A stretch of DNA of 5,295 nt from Planctomycetota bacterium (GCA_004296785.1 SCVU01000277.1:1-5295); one strand, 5' to 3'; positions 1 to 5,295 are shown, numbered from the stretch's first letter. A program made the numbers and translations. Notes: generated by a model not told the origin, from the sequence alone.

Positions 1-831
1 GACGCGCGCGCCGTACTGCGCGTGGCTCTTGCTCGCGGTCCACGCGACGAGCAGCAGCGCGTGCTCGGCGATCTCGCGGGCGAGCGTCTGCCACGCGAAC
101 GATCCCGGCGCCGCGAAGCGCGCGTACGCGTAGTCGACGAGCAGCGCGACCGGCCCGCGCGCCGAGGCGCGCACGACCGCGTCGCGTACGCCGCGCCACT
201 CGCGCTCGTCGAGCGAGTAGCCGGTCGGGTTGTGGCACGGCGTGTTCAGGAACACGAGCGCGCGCTTCTGCCGCGCCATCTGGTCGTTCAACGCGCTCTC
301 GAACGCATCGACGTGGAAGCCGCCGTGCGCGTCGAACATCTCGAACGTGTGCAGCTTGCGCCGCGTGTGCTCGGCGAGCGTCTGGTACGGCCCCCAGTAG
401 TACGAGGTCGTCAGCAGCGCGTGGCCGGGCTCGAGGAAGTTGACGAGCGCATGGTGCAGCGCGCCGGTGCCGCCGGGCGTCGCGGCGGCGACGCACTGGT
501 CGGCCAGACCGAACTCGCCGAACAGGTCGCGCGAGACCGCCTGCAGGAAGCGCGGGACGCCGGCGATCGGCGCGTACGCGGCGGCCTGCGCCGGCGCGAC
601 CGCGCGCATGGCCTCGAACACGGTCGGCATCACGGCCAGCGCGCCGTCGTCGTCCATCAGCGCGCCGAGCGTCGCGTTCACGATGCTCTCGCCGGCTTTC
701 GCGCGCTTCGTCGCCTCCGCGTTCAGGCTGAAGATCGGGTCGTCGCCCGCTCGTGTGGCGCAGTCGGCGATCAGGTAGTGCACGGGTTGCTGGACGGTCG
801 TCACTGTGGAGTCGCAGTTGGAACCCGTCAT
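1..831 (-). CDS. PLP-dependent aspartate/aromatic aminotransferase (class I/II fold), C-terminus off the window
   Basis: This frame is open for 277 codons from an ATG at 831 to the left edge and is cut there, so the C-terminal part is missing. Fold-type I aminotransferase landmarks appear in order: DDPIFSLN (31-38), NATLGALMDDDG (52-63), AYAPIAG (86-92), the phosphate-cradle loop TPGGTGAL (118-125), the NPTG motif with N201, DYAY with D233 and Y236 contacting the PLP ring, and SKSH with K268 as the expected Schiff-base lysine. Family knowledge: such enzymes move amino groups between aspartate or aromatic amino acids and 2-oxoacids in the cytosol. The N-terminal pattern resembles TyrB/AspC-like enzymes (COG1448 type); substrate specificity cannot be read here. 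The start is uncertain. A -10-like TAGAAT overlaps the ATG, there is no Shine-Dalgarno, and conservation begins near residue 31, so GTG codons at 804 (codon 10) or 783 (codon 17) are alternatives. It diverges from the thioredoxin lipoprotein gene. Confidence 0.9.
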   Translation of the reverse strand, partial: MTGSNCDSTVTTVQQPVHYLIADCATRAGDDPIFSLNAEATKRAKAGESIVNATLGALMDDDGALAVMPTVFEAMRAVAPAQAAAYAPIAGVPRFLQAVSRDLFGEFGLADQCVAAATPGGTGALHHALVNFLEPGHALLTTSYYWGPYQTLAEHTRRKLHTFEMFDAHGGFHVDAFESALNDQMARQKRALVFLNTPCHNPTGYSLDEREWRGVRDAVVRASARGPVALLVDYAYARFAAPGSFAWQTLAREIAEHALLLVAWTASKSHAQYGARV

Positions 832-835
832 TCTA
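830..835 (-). promoter_or_regulatory. Putative -10 element TAGAAT of the aminotransferase gene
   Basis: Read on the minus strand, the sequence is GCGCATAGAATGACGG. TAGAAT is one of only four TAG[A/G][A/C]T hexamers in the window, all at gene starts. It overlaps the first possible ATG (831-829). If it is a true -10 box, transcription would begin near 823 and translation would start further inside. No -35 hexamer is recognisable. This is the weakest of the four because of the overlap. Confidence 0.4.
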
Positions 836-869
836 TGCGCGCGGACCGCTCGCCGCGAGCAGCGCGGGC

Positions 870-875
870 TAGACT
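870..875 (+). promoter_or_regulatory. Putative -10 element TAGACT of the thioredoxin lipoprotein gene
   Basis: The sequence GGGCTAGACTGCGCGGC precedes the GTG start at 883, with seven bases between hexamer and start codon. A -10 box normally ends about seven bases before the transcription start, which predicts a start at about 882 and hence an essentially leaderless mRNA. The same GGGCTAG core recurs before the gene that starts at 3209. No -35 match is visible. The element lies 34 bp from the opposing TAGAAT of the divergent gene. Confidence 0.5.
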
Positions 876-882
876 GCGCGGC

Positions 883-2001
883 GTGATCCGAGCCGCATGC
901 TTGGCCGCGCTCCTCGTCGCGTGCGCGCCGGCGCCGACGCCGAGCGCTCCGGCTCCCGCGAGCGCGAGCGGGTGGCACGCCGAGCCGCTCGACGCGCTCG
1001 TCGCGCGCGCGACGGCGGCGCACAAGCCGCTGCTCGTCGACTTCGGCGCGCGCTGGTGCGCGCCGTGCCGCGAGCTCGAAGAGCGCGTGTTCCCGTCGCA
1101 GGAGGTCGCCGCACAGCTCGCCGGCTTCGTCTGCGCGCGCTACGACGTCGACGTCGAGCCCGGCAAGTCGCTCGCGCCGCGCTTTCGCGCCTCGACGCTG
1201 CCGCGCCTCGTGTTCCTCGATCCCGACGGCGCGCCGCGCGACGCGCTGACCGGCCTGCGCGAGCCGGCGGAGCTCGCGAGCGAGCTCGCGCGGATCGCGC
1301 GCGACGAGGGCACGCTCGGCGCGCGGCGCCGCGCGGTCGCAGCAATGCCGGAAGCGCTCGAACCGCGCGCGGAGCTCGCGCGCGCGCTGCGCGAGTTCGG
1401 CGACCGCGACGCGTACGCGCGCGAGCTCGCCGCACTGCGCGCGCGCGATGCCGACGACGGATCGCTCGCACTGCGCCGCCTGCTGTTCGAGGAGGCGCTC
1501 GAACCGCTGCAGCGCAGCGTCGACACGGCGCCGCTGCGCGCGTTCCTCGCCGACGAGAAGCACGCCGAACTGCTGCACGAGGGCTGGCGCACGATCGCCG
1601 CCGCGGAGCGGATGTGGACGCAGCGCAAGCGCGACGAACACGACGAGGCCGGCCGGAGCGAGCACTACGAGCTCGCGCTCGACGCCGAGCGCCGCGCGTG
1701 GCCGCACACGCCGGCGGAGCGCGTGATCGCGCTCGGCGGCCCGCTGGCATGGGAGATCTACGAACAGCGCGCGCAACTGCCGCCGGCGCTGCTCGCGTTC
1801 GCGCTCGACGTCGCGCGCGCGATCGTCGCCGCGTCGGAGCGCAGCTCGAAGGGCGTCGATCCGGACCTGCTCGACACGCTCGCGTGCCTGCTGCACGCCA
1901 ACGGCGACGTGCGCGGCGCGCTCGAAACGGTGCGGCGCTGCATCGAGCTCGCGCCGGACGAGCCGCTGTACCGCGAGCGCCTGCGCGAGTTCGGCGGCTG
2001 A
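883..2001 (+). CDS. Thioredoxin-fold lipoprotein with helical/TPR-like C-terminal region
   Basis: With a GTG start the protein has 372 residues. It opens with a compact lipoprotein signal, IRAACLAALLVAC, whose lipobox LVAC places the lipidated cysteine at C14. A Pro/Ala/Ser tether (15-30) follows. Residues about 31-145 form a thioredoxin domain: KPLLVDFGARWCAPC with the redox pair C59/C62, and the cis-proline at P107 in ASTLPRLVFLD. This layout resembles thioredoxin_7/DsbD C-terminal domains, so a periplasmic or envelope disulfide reductase or exchange role is inferred. The remaining 225 residues are charged and helical; the last 46 (327-372) look like one TPR (HANGDVRGALETV...IELAPDEP). GTG 883 is chosen because it gives a textbook signal peptide just after a -10 box. 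An in-frame ATG at 835 would add 16 Arg-rich residues. The reading frame continues open upstream only as the antisense of the aminotransferase. The redox partner is unknown. Confidence 0.88.
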   Translation: MIRAACLAALLVACAPAPTPSAPAPASASGWHAEPLDALVARATAAHKPLLVDFGARWCAPCRELEERVFPSQEVAAQLAGFVCARYDVDVEPGKSLAPRFRASTLPRLVFLDPDGAPRDALTGLREPAELASELARIARDEGTLGARRRAVAAMPEALEPRAELARALREFGDRDAYARELAALRARDADDGSLALRRLLFEEALEPLQRSVDTAPLRAFLADEKHAELLHEGWRTIAAAERMWTQRKRDEHDEAGRSEHYELALDAERRAWPHTPAERVIALGGPLAWEIYEQRAQLPPALLAFALDVARAIVAASERSSKGVDPDLLDTLACLLHANGDVRGALETVRRCIELAPDEPLYRERLREFGG

Positions 2002-2004
2002 CTC

Positions 2005-2030
2005 GCGGCTGCGCCGAGCTAGCGCACCGC
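2005..2030. terminator. Possible bidirectional hairpin between convergent genes
   Basis: The arms GCGGCTGCGC (2005-2014) and GCGCACCGC (2022-2030) pair as nine base pairs with one bulged C (2009) and a seven-base loop. The hairpin covers the 17-bp gap between the stop codons of the two convergent genes and the end of the minus-strand gene. There is no T-tract on either side, so it is not a canonical intrinsic terminator. Chance pairing is easy in DNA this GC-rich. Confidence 0.3.
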
Positions 2031-3209
2031 CGCGCCGGGGAACGCGCCGTACGCCCCGGCGAGCGCCTCGCGCACGTAGGTCTCGGCCGCTTCCTCGTTC
2101 TCCGTCATCCGCCCGCGCCCCTGCTGCACGCCGTCCTCGTAGACGATCCCGCGCAGCCGCAGATAACGGTATGCGAGCGCGAGCGTCTGCGGCACCGAAC
2201 CGACGTGGCGCCCGCTCGCGAACGCGATCCACGTCGCGCGCTCGTCGAGCGGATCCTGCGCAAGCGCCTCGAGCGCGCGCGCCAGCGCATGGCGGCGCCG
2301 GTCGGTCGCGCGCAGCGCGGCGACCTTGCCGTCGCGCGGGCGCTCGGGATCGACGTCCGGGCTGAACTGCTCGGCCGCCTGCAGCGCCGCGCGGCATAGG
2401 TCGAGCGACGACTTGCGCCACGCCAGCGGCGCGACGCAGCGCTCGGACAGGCGCATCCAGAACAGCGGACGCAGGAACGCCTGCTCGCGCTCGGCCAGGC
2501 GGCTCGACAGCTCGTCCATCCGCGCGCTGCGGCGCGCGGCGTTCGTGTCGCGCGCGAGCGCGAGGCACTCATCCGCCTCCAGCGGCGTCGCGCGCGGCCC
2601 CGGCGACTCGCGCAGCGCGTCGAGATCGAGCCGGATCGCGCGCAGCAGCGCGGCCGAGAGATCCGCGCGGCGCGCGAGGTTCTGCGCCTCGCTCTCGCTC
2701 AGCGTCCCCCACGAATTCGCGGCACCGCGCAGCAGCGCGAGCGCGCCGTCGAGCTCGCGCACCTCGTTCGCCGCCGACTCGAGCAGGCGCGCGCGCGAGC
2801 GAAAGCGCATGTCGGTCCACGCGGCCGCGAACGCGCGCGCGCGCTCGTCGAGCGCGTACAGCGTGCCGGTCGGATCGAGCTCCAGGTGGCGGTAGCTCGC
2901 GTGCAGATCGAGCAGCCCCTGCCCCGGCTGGTCGCCGGACAGCGCGAACCAGCCGCGCTCGCGGTACAGGCTCTCGGTCAGGCTCGCGCGCTGCGAGATC
3001 TCCGTCGGCAGCGCCGCGAGCGCGTCGATCCAGGCCGCGCCGTCGCGCGCGGGCTGGCGCACGAGCTTGGCGACATCGTTCGGCGCGCGCGTGCCGAAAC
3101 CCGGCCGTCCATCCGGGGCTTGCCGAGCCGCGTCGTCGCGCGCGCCCGCCTGTCCCGCCCCCGCCGCCAGCGCGAGCGAGAGCACCAGGCATGCACTGAG
3201 GGCCGACAT
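2019..3209 (-). CDS. Secreted, mostly alpha-helical protein of unknown function
   Basis: The 396-residue product belongs to no family I recognise. It begins with a Sec-type signal peptide (hydrophobic stretch 3-18, likely cleavage after AGA at residue 23), although the n-region carries no basic residue. The mature chain is almost entirely helix-forming, with many Leu/Ala/Arg/Glu heptad-like stretches (about 110-270). Residues about 305-353 (ARALEALAQDPLDERATW, then TLALAYRYLRLRG) resemble a TPR or other alpha-solenoid pair. No catalytic or metal-binding motif stands out. The ATG at 3209 is chosen because the signal peptide starts there and a -10-like TAGGAT lies just upstream; the frame stays open further upstream only as antisense of the next gene. 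It converges with the thioredoxin lipoprotein gene (17-bp gap) and diverges from the beta-helix gene. An extracytoplasmic scaffold role is possible but is only a guess. Confidence 0.8.
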   Translation of the reverse strand: MSALSACLVLSLALAAGAGQAGARDDAARQAPDGRPGFGTRAPNDVAKLVRQPARDGAAWIDALAALPTEISQRASLTESLYRERGWFALSGDQPGQGLLDLHASYRHLELDPTGTLYALDERARAFAAAWTDMRFRSRARLLESAANEVRELDGALALLRGAANSWGTLSESEAQNLARRADLSAALLRAIRLDLDALRESPGPRATPLEADECLALARDTNAARRSARMDELSSRLAEREQAFLRPLFWMRLSERCVAPLAWRKSSLDLCRAALQAAEQFSPDVDPERPRDGKVAALRATDRRRHALARALEALAQDPLDERATWIAFASGRHVGSVPQTLALAYRYLRLRGIVYEDGVQQGRGRMTENEEAAETYVREALAGAYGAFPGAAVR

Positions 3210-3222
3210 CGCGCTTCCGTCG

Positions 3223-3228
3223 ATCCTA
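3223..3228 (-). promoter_or_regulatory. Putative -10 element TAGGAT of the helical secreted-protein gene
   Basis: On the minus strand GGGCTAGGATCGACGG leads into AAGCGCG and the ATG at 3209. Thirteen bases separate hexamer and start codon, predicting transcription from about 3216 and a leader of about seven bases. GGAAG just before the start could act as a weak ribosome binding site but may not be fully transcribed. The GGGCTAG core matches that at 866-872. No -35 box is evident. Confidence 0.5.
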
Positions 3229-3256
3229 GCCCGCGGGCGAGGGACCGGATACACGC

Positions 3257-3262
3257 TAGGCT
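3257..3262 (+). promoter_or_regulatory. Putative -10 element TAGGCT of the beta-helix gene
   Basis: ACGCTAGGCTGGCGAGG lies in the 111-bp divergent intergenic region. Fifty-eight bases separate the hexamer from the ATG at 3321, predicting a leader of about 50 nt that contains a Shine-Dalgarno sequence. The hexamer lies 28 bp from the opposing TAGGAT element, so RNA polymerases binding the two promoters would probably overlap. Confidence 0.5.
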
Positions 3263-3282
3263 GGCGAGGACATCGCGCGCGT

Positions 3283-3297
3283 GCGCGGTAGCCGCGC
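3283..3297. repeat. Short perfect inverted repeat in the predicted beta-helix mRNA leader
   Basis: GCGCGG (3283-3288) and CCGCGC (3292-3297) pair perfectly around a TAG loop. The hairpin sits in the predicted leader, ten bases before the Shine-Dalgarno sequence. It might be an operator or a small leader hairpin. A six-base GC palindrome is not rare at this composition, so its function is uncertain. Confidence 0.25.
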
Positions 3298-3306
3298 CGA
3301 ACAACC

Positions 3307-3314
3307 GGGGAGGG
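3307..3314 (+). promoter_or_regulatory. Strong Shine-Dalgarno sequence GGGGAGGG
   Basis: The GGAGG core (3309-3313) has seven bases between it and the ATG at 3321, which is a near-ideal anti-SD match and spacing. It fixes the start of the beta-helix gene. None of the other visible gene starts has a comparable site, which fits the idea that they use leaderless or very short mRNAs. Confidence 0.8.
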
Positions 3315-3320
3315 ATCTCG

Positions 3321-4553
3321 ATGCACACGGGAACGTGGATCGCACTCGCGGTGCTGGGCCAGACACTGGGCGCATCGCCGGCCCAGACGTGGACCGTCGA
3401 CGACAACGGCCCCGCCGATTTCGCCTCGATCCAGAGCGCGATCGACGCGGTCGCGCCGGGCGACGTGCTGCTGATCCAACCGGGCGACTACGCGCCGTTC
3501 ACGCTGGCGAAGGAGCTCGCGTTGCTCGGGCCCGCCGCGGGTCCCAAGCCGCACGTCGCCGGCCGCAGCGCGATCCTGGGCGCGCCGACGTTCACGCTCG
3601 CGGGTCTGCACCTCGACGCGCTCAGCGTGGGCGGCGTGCCCGGACGCGCGAGCATCGACGCGTGCCTGTTCGATCGCCGCGTCAGCGGAGACGCAACGCT
3701 CGCGCTCGCCGACTGCGACGAGCTCGTGCTGAGCCGCTCGACTGTGCAACCGCTCGACTGCTTCGTCTTCCACGCGCTCGAGCCCGGCGTGCGCATCGCC
3801 AACTCGCGGTTCGCGATCGTCGAGAGCACATTGGTCGGCGCGCCGGGCTGCATCGGAGGGATCTACGAGTGGGGCGACGGCGGTCACGCGCTCGTCGTCA
3901 GCGGCGGAACCGGCACGCTGAGCGCGACGGCGATCTACGGCGGCGACGCAGGCGGCGAGTGCGGAGCGTTCGGCTGCGCAGGTTGCTGCAGCGGTGCACA
4001 GGGCACAGGACTGAGCCTCGGCTCCGGCGCGCGGATCGTCGCGCGCGGCGCCGGGCAGTGGATCCAAGGTGGCCATTCGTTCAACTCCGGCGGACTCGGC
4101 ATCCGCGCGACCGACGCGGGAACGAAGATCAGCGTGAGCGGATACTCGATCGATCCGGTCTCGATCACCGGCGGCGCGGAGATCGCGTACGCCGGCGGCG
4201 CGACGCCGGAACCGCTCCTCGCGCTGCCCGGATTGGACGTGGCGGGCGCGACGCGCTCGTTAGAGCTGTACGGGACCGGCGGCGTCACCGGCCTCGTGTA
4301 CGCGGCGCTCGGAACGGGCTACGCAGTGCTGCCCGGCCTCGACGGCTCGATCTGGCTCGACGCGGGCGCGCTCGAATTCGTCGTCGCCCTGACGCCGCCG
4401 GCGAACTTGGTCGCGGACGCGCTCGACGTGGCCGTGCCGCCGCTCGCGGGACTCGCAGGGCTGCGCTTCACGGCGCAGGCGGTGTGTCCGACGCAGAGTA
4501 CGCCTGCGGGGATGCTGCTGACGAATCCGGTCGAGCTGATCCTGCGCTTCTGA
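3321..4553 (+). CDS. Secreted right-handed parallel beta-helix (pectate-lyase-like) protein
   Basis: The 410-residue product has a Sec signal peptide (hydrophobic 6-18, cleavage expected at SPA|Q, residue 21). The mature N-terminus, TWTVDDNGPADFASIQ followed by SAIDAVAPGDVLLIQPGDY (about 23-58), is the typical opening of beta-helix exoproteins common in Planctomycetota. Residues about 60-300 show short strands with recurring Gly, Asp, Asn and Ser turns, as expected of helix rungs. A cysteine cluster, CGAFGCAGCC (C214, C219, C222, C223), interrupts the rungs. The last ~75 residues, ending GLRFTAQAVCP...LLTNPVELILRF, form a separate beta-rich module seen at the C-terminus of many planctomycete exoproteins. 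No polysaccharide-lyase catalytic set can be identified, so a binding, structural or surface role is as likely as an enzymatic one. Start supported by a strong Shine-Dalgarno. It has its own leader and promoter-like element and converges with the helix-hairpin-helix gene. Confidence 0.87.
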   Translation: MHTGTWIALAVLGQTLGASPAQTWTVDDNGPADFASIQSAIDAVAPGDVLLIQPGDYAPFTLAKELALLGPAAGPKPHVAGRSAILGAPTFTLAGLHLDALSVGGVPGRASIDACLFDRRVSGDATLALADCDELVLSRSTVQPLDCFVFHALEPGVRIANSRFAIVESTLVGAPGCIGGIYEWGDGGHALVVSGGTGTLSATAIYGGDAGGECGAFGCAGCCSGAQGTGLSLGSGARIVARGAGQWIQGGHSFNSGGLGIRATDAGTKISVSGYSIDPVSITGGAEIAYAGGATPEPLLALPGLDVAGATRSLELYGTGGVTGLVYAALGTGYAVLPGLDGSIWLDAGALEFVVALTPPANLVADALDVAVPPLAGLAGLRFTAQAVCPTQSTPAGMLLTNPVELILRF

Positions 4554-4564
4554 TCCGAGTCTCC

Positions 4565-5295
4565 TCAGCGCGTGCGCGTCGGGCGCGCGGCCGGGCCGCG
4601 GCGCAGCAGGAAGCGCCAGCGGTTGAGCGCGCTGTACGCGAGGCCGGTGGCGCTCGCGAGCTCGAGCGTGTCGCGCGCGAGGAACTCCTCCGCGCTGCGC
4701 ACGCCGGCCGCGGCGAGCGCGCGGCGCGCGAGTGCATCGCAGCCGTCCAGACCGGCCAGCCCGTCGCCCGCGTCGTCGCCCGCCATCACGCCGCGCAGCG
4801 GCGCGCTCGGCGCGCGCTCGAGCGCGTGCGGCGGATCGAGCCGATCCTGTTCGCTCCACACGCGCAGCACGGCGTCCTTCAGCGGCTGCATCGCGTAGCG
4901 CTCGCGCCGCTCGCTCTGCGCGGCGGCGAATGCGTCGATCGCGAACGGATCCGCGGCGTTCGCCGGCGCCGCGAACGGGCCGCCGACTTCGTCGGTCGCG
5001 GGCGCCGCGTTCGACGGCGCCGCATTCGACGACCGCGCGTTCGTCGAGCTCGCCGCGCGCGCCGGAGGCGCCGCGTGCGAAGGCGTCGCGTGCGCGCCGG
5101 CCGCGTGCTCGCGCGGCGGCGCATCGACGCGGCCACCGAGCAGCTCGGCTTCGCGCAGGAAGCGCCGCGCGCGCTCGACGTTGCCGCCGAGCGCGTGCGC
5201 GAGCGAGCGCTGCGGCAGGCCGCCGAGCTCGGCCAGCGTCCGACATCCGCTCGCGCGCAGCTTCGCCAGCGTCGCGGGTCCATCGGCGTGCAGGT
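4565..5295 (-). CDS. Helix-hairpin-helix repeat protein, N-terminus off the window
   Basis: The frame is open from the right edge to TGA at 4567-4565, giving 242 visible residues; no start is needed inside the window. Two similar segments are visible. The first is at about 5-52 (ATLAKLRASGCRTLAELGGL, then ERARRFLREAELL). The second is at about 178-232 (DALARRALAAAGVRSAEEFL, then ALNRWRFLLRR). Both follow the pattern L-A-x(3)-A-x-G-C/V-R-T/S..E-L/F followed by a Gly turn and a basic helix, resembling the helix-hairpin-helix folds of DUF4332-like or RadA/RuvA-type modules. Between them lies a low-complexity Ala/Pro/Ser/Asn linker (about 58-125) containing tandem SNAAP units. Such modules commonly bind DNA or mediate protein contacts, so a nucleic-acid role is inferred only weakly. 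Any catalytic domain would lie beyond the edge. Starting at the internal ATG (4891) would discard the first repeat and is unlikely. The stop is 11 bp from that of the convergent beta-helix gene. Confidence 0.72.
   Translation of the reverse strand, partial: LHADGPATLAKLRASGCRTLAELGGLPQRSLAHALGGNVERARRFLREAELLGGRVDAPPREHAAGAHATPSHAAPPARAASSTNARSSNAAPSNAAPATDEVGGPFAAPANAADPFAIDAFAAAQSERRERYAMQPLKDAVLRVWSEQDRLDPPHALERAPSAPLRGVMAGDDAGDGLAGLDGCDALARRALAAAGVRSAEEFLARDTLELASATGLAYSALNRWRFLLRRGPAARPTRTR
5001..5030. repeat. Two tandem 15-bp units encoding SNAAP repeats
   Basis: GGCGCCGCGTTCGAC (5001-5015) is followed directly by GGCGCCGCATTCGAC (5016-5030), differing at one base. On the minus strand they encode two SNAAP units within the flexible linker of the helix-hairpin-helix protein. 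The in-frame period suggests slippage expansion of a tolerated linker. Confidence 0.7.

Noticed and set aside
22..834. Long plus-strand open frame running into the thioredoxin gene
   Set aside because: It is the antisense of the aminotransferase, whose minus-strand reading carries all the PLP motifs. The plus reading is Arg/Ala/Val-rich low complexity. The true gene begins at the lipoprotein signal at 883.
835..882. ATG at 835 as start of the thioredoxin lipoprotein
   Set aside because: It would add an Arg-rich extension before a perfect lipoprotein signal and would put the likely -10 box inside the coding sequence. Kept only as an alternative.
3189..3209. LSAC at residues 4-7 of the helical secreted protein as a lipobox
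   Set aside because: The cysteine is too close to the N-terminus and has no hydrophobic core before it; the hydrophobic core follows it, as in an ordinary Sec signal peptide.
3210..4076. Minus-strand open frame extending the helical protein gene upstream through the beta-helix gene
   Set aside because: Shadow of the plus-strand beta-helix gene, caused by GC-rich codons lacking stops. The signal peptide and -10-like element mark the start at 3209.
3321..4553. Beta-helix protein as a genuine pectate lyase
   Set aside because: The fold signature is present, but no calcium-binding or catalytic residue set of a polysaccharide lyase family could be identified, so enzyme activity is not claimed.
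4565..4891. Stand-alone 108-residue protein starting at ATG 4891
   Set aside because: The same frame stays open to the window edge and encodes a second copy of the C-terminal module upstream, so the ATG is an internal methionine (visible residue 135).
4260..5246. Long minus-strand open frame, Arg/Ala-rich
   Set aside because: It spans the end of the beta-helix gene and an alternative frame of the helix-hairpin-helix gene. Its composition is typical of a shifted frame in GC-rich DNA and it shows no domain pattern.
1..5295. tRNA or rRNA genes, CRISPR array, insertion sequence or prophage signs
   Set aside because: No cloverleaf, rRNA-like segment, regularly spaced direct repeats, transposase motifs or terminal inverted repeats were seen, and base composition looks uniform across the window.

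Overview
This 5.3 kb window is very GC-rich and almost entirely coding. It most resembles chromosomal DNA of a Planctomycetota bacterium. The main evidence is the secreted beta-helix gene (3321-4553), whose N-terminal 'TVDDNGPADFASIQ' motif and C-terminal 'GLRFTAQ...LTNPVELIL' ending I recognise from large planctomycete exoprotein families. This assignment comes from memory of family patterns, not a search, and another high-GC lineage such as Myxococcota cannot be excluded.

Five genes alternate in orientation, so no operon is visible. (1) 831-1, minus: 5' part of a PLP-dependent aspartate/aromatic aminotransferase, cut by the left edge. (2) 883-2001, plus: a lipoprotein with a CAPC thioredoxin domain and a helical, TPR-ending C-terminus. 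(3) 3209-2019, minus: a secreted, mostly helical protein of unknown function. (4) 3321-4553, plus: a secreted parallel beta-helix protein. (5) 5295-4565, minus: the C-terminal 242 residues of a protein with two helix-hairpin-helix-like repeats around an Ala/Pro/Ser linker, cut by the right edge. Genes 1/2 and 3/4 are divergent pairs; genes 2/3 and 4/5 converge with gaps of 17 and 11 bp.

The most interesting signal is regulatory. The hexamer TAG[A/G][A/C]T occurs four times in the window on both strands. All four copies lie at the start of a gene, in the correct orientation, one for each of the four genes whose start is visible. I read them as -10 promoter elements. Their distances to the start codons predict one leaderless GTG start (gene 2), one short leader (gene 3) and one 50-60 nt leader with a strong Shine-Dalgarno sequence (gene 4). 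They also cast doubt on the first ATG of gene 1. In each divergent pair the two -10 elements lie back to back, 28-34 bp apart.

The proteins do not form a recognisable pathway. Three of the five are exported (one lipoprotein, two Sec-type), which suggests envelope or secreted functions, but nothing ties them to a shared process. I see no RNA genes, mobile elements, CRISPR arrays or defence genes. I found no convincing new multi-gene system.
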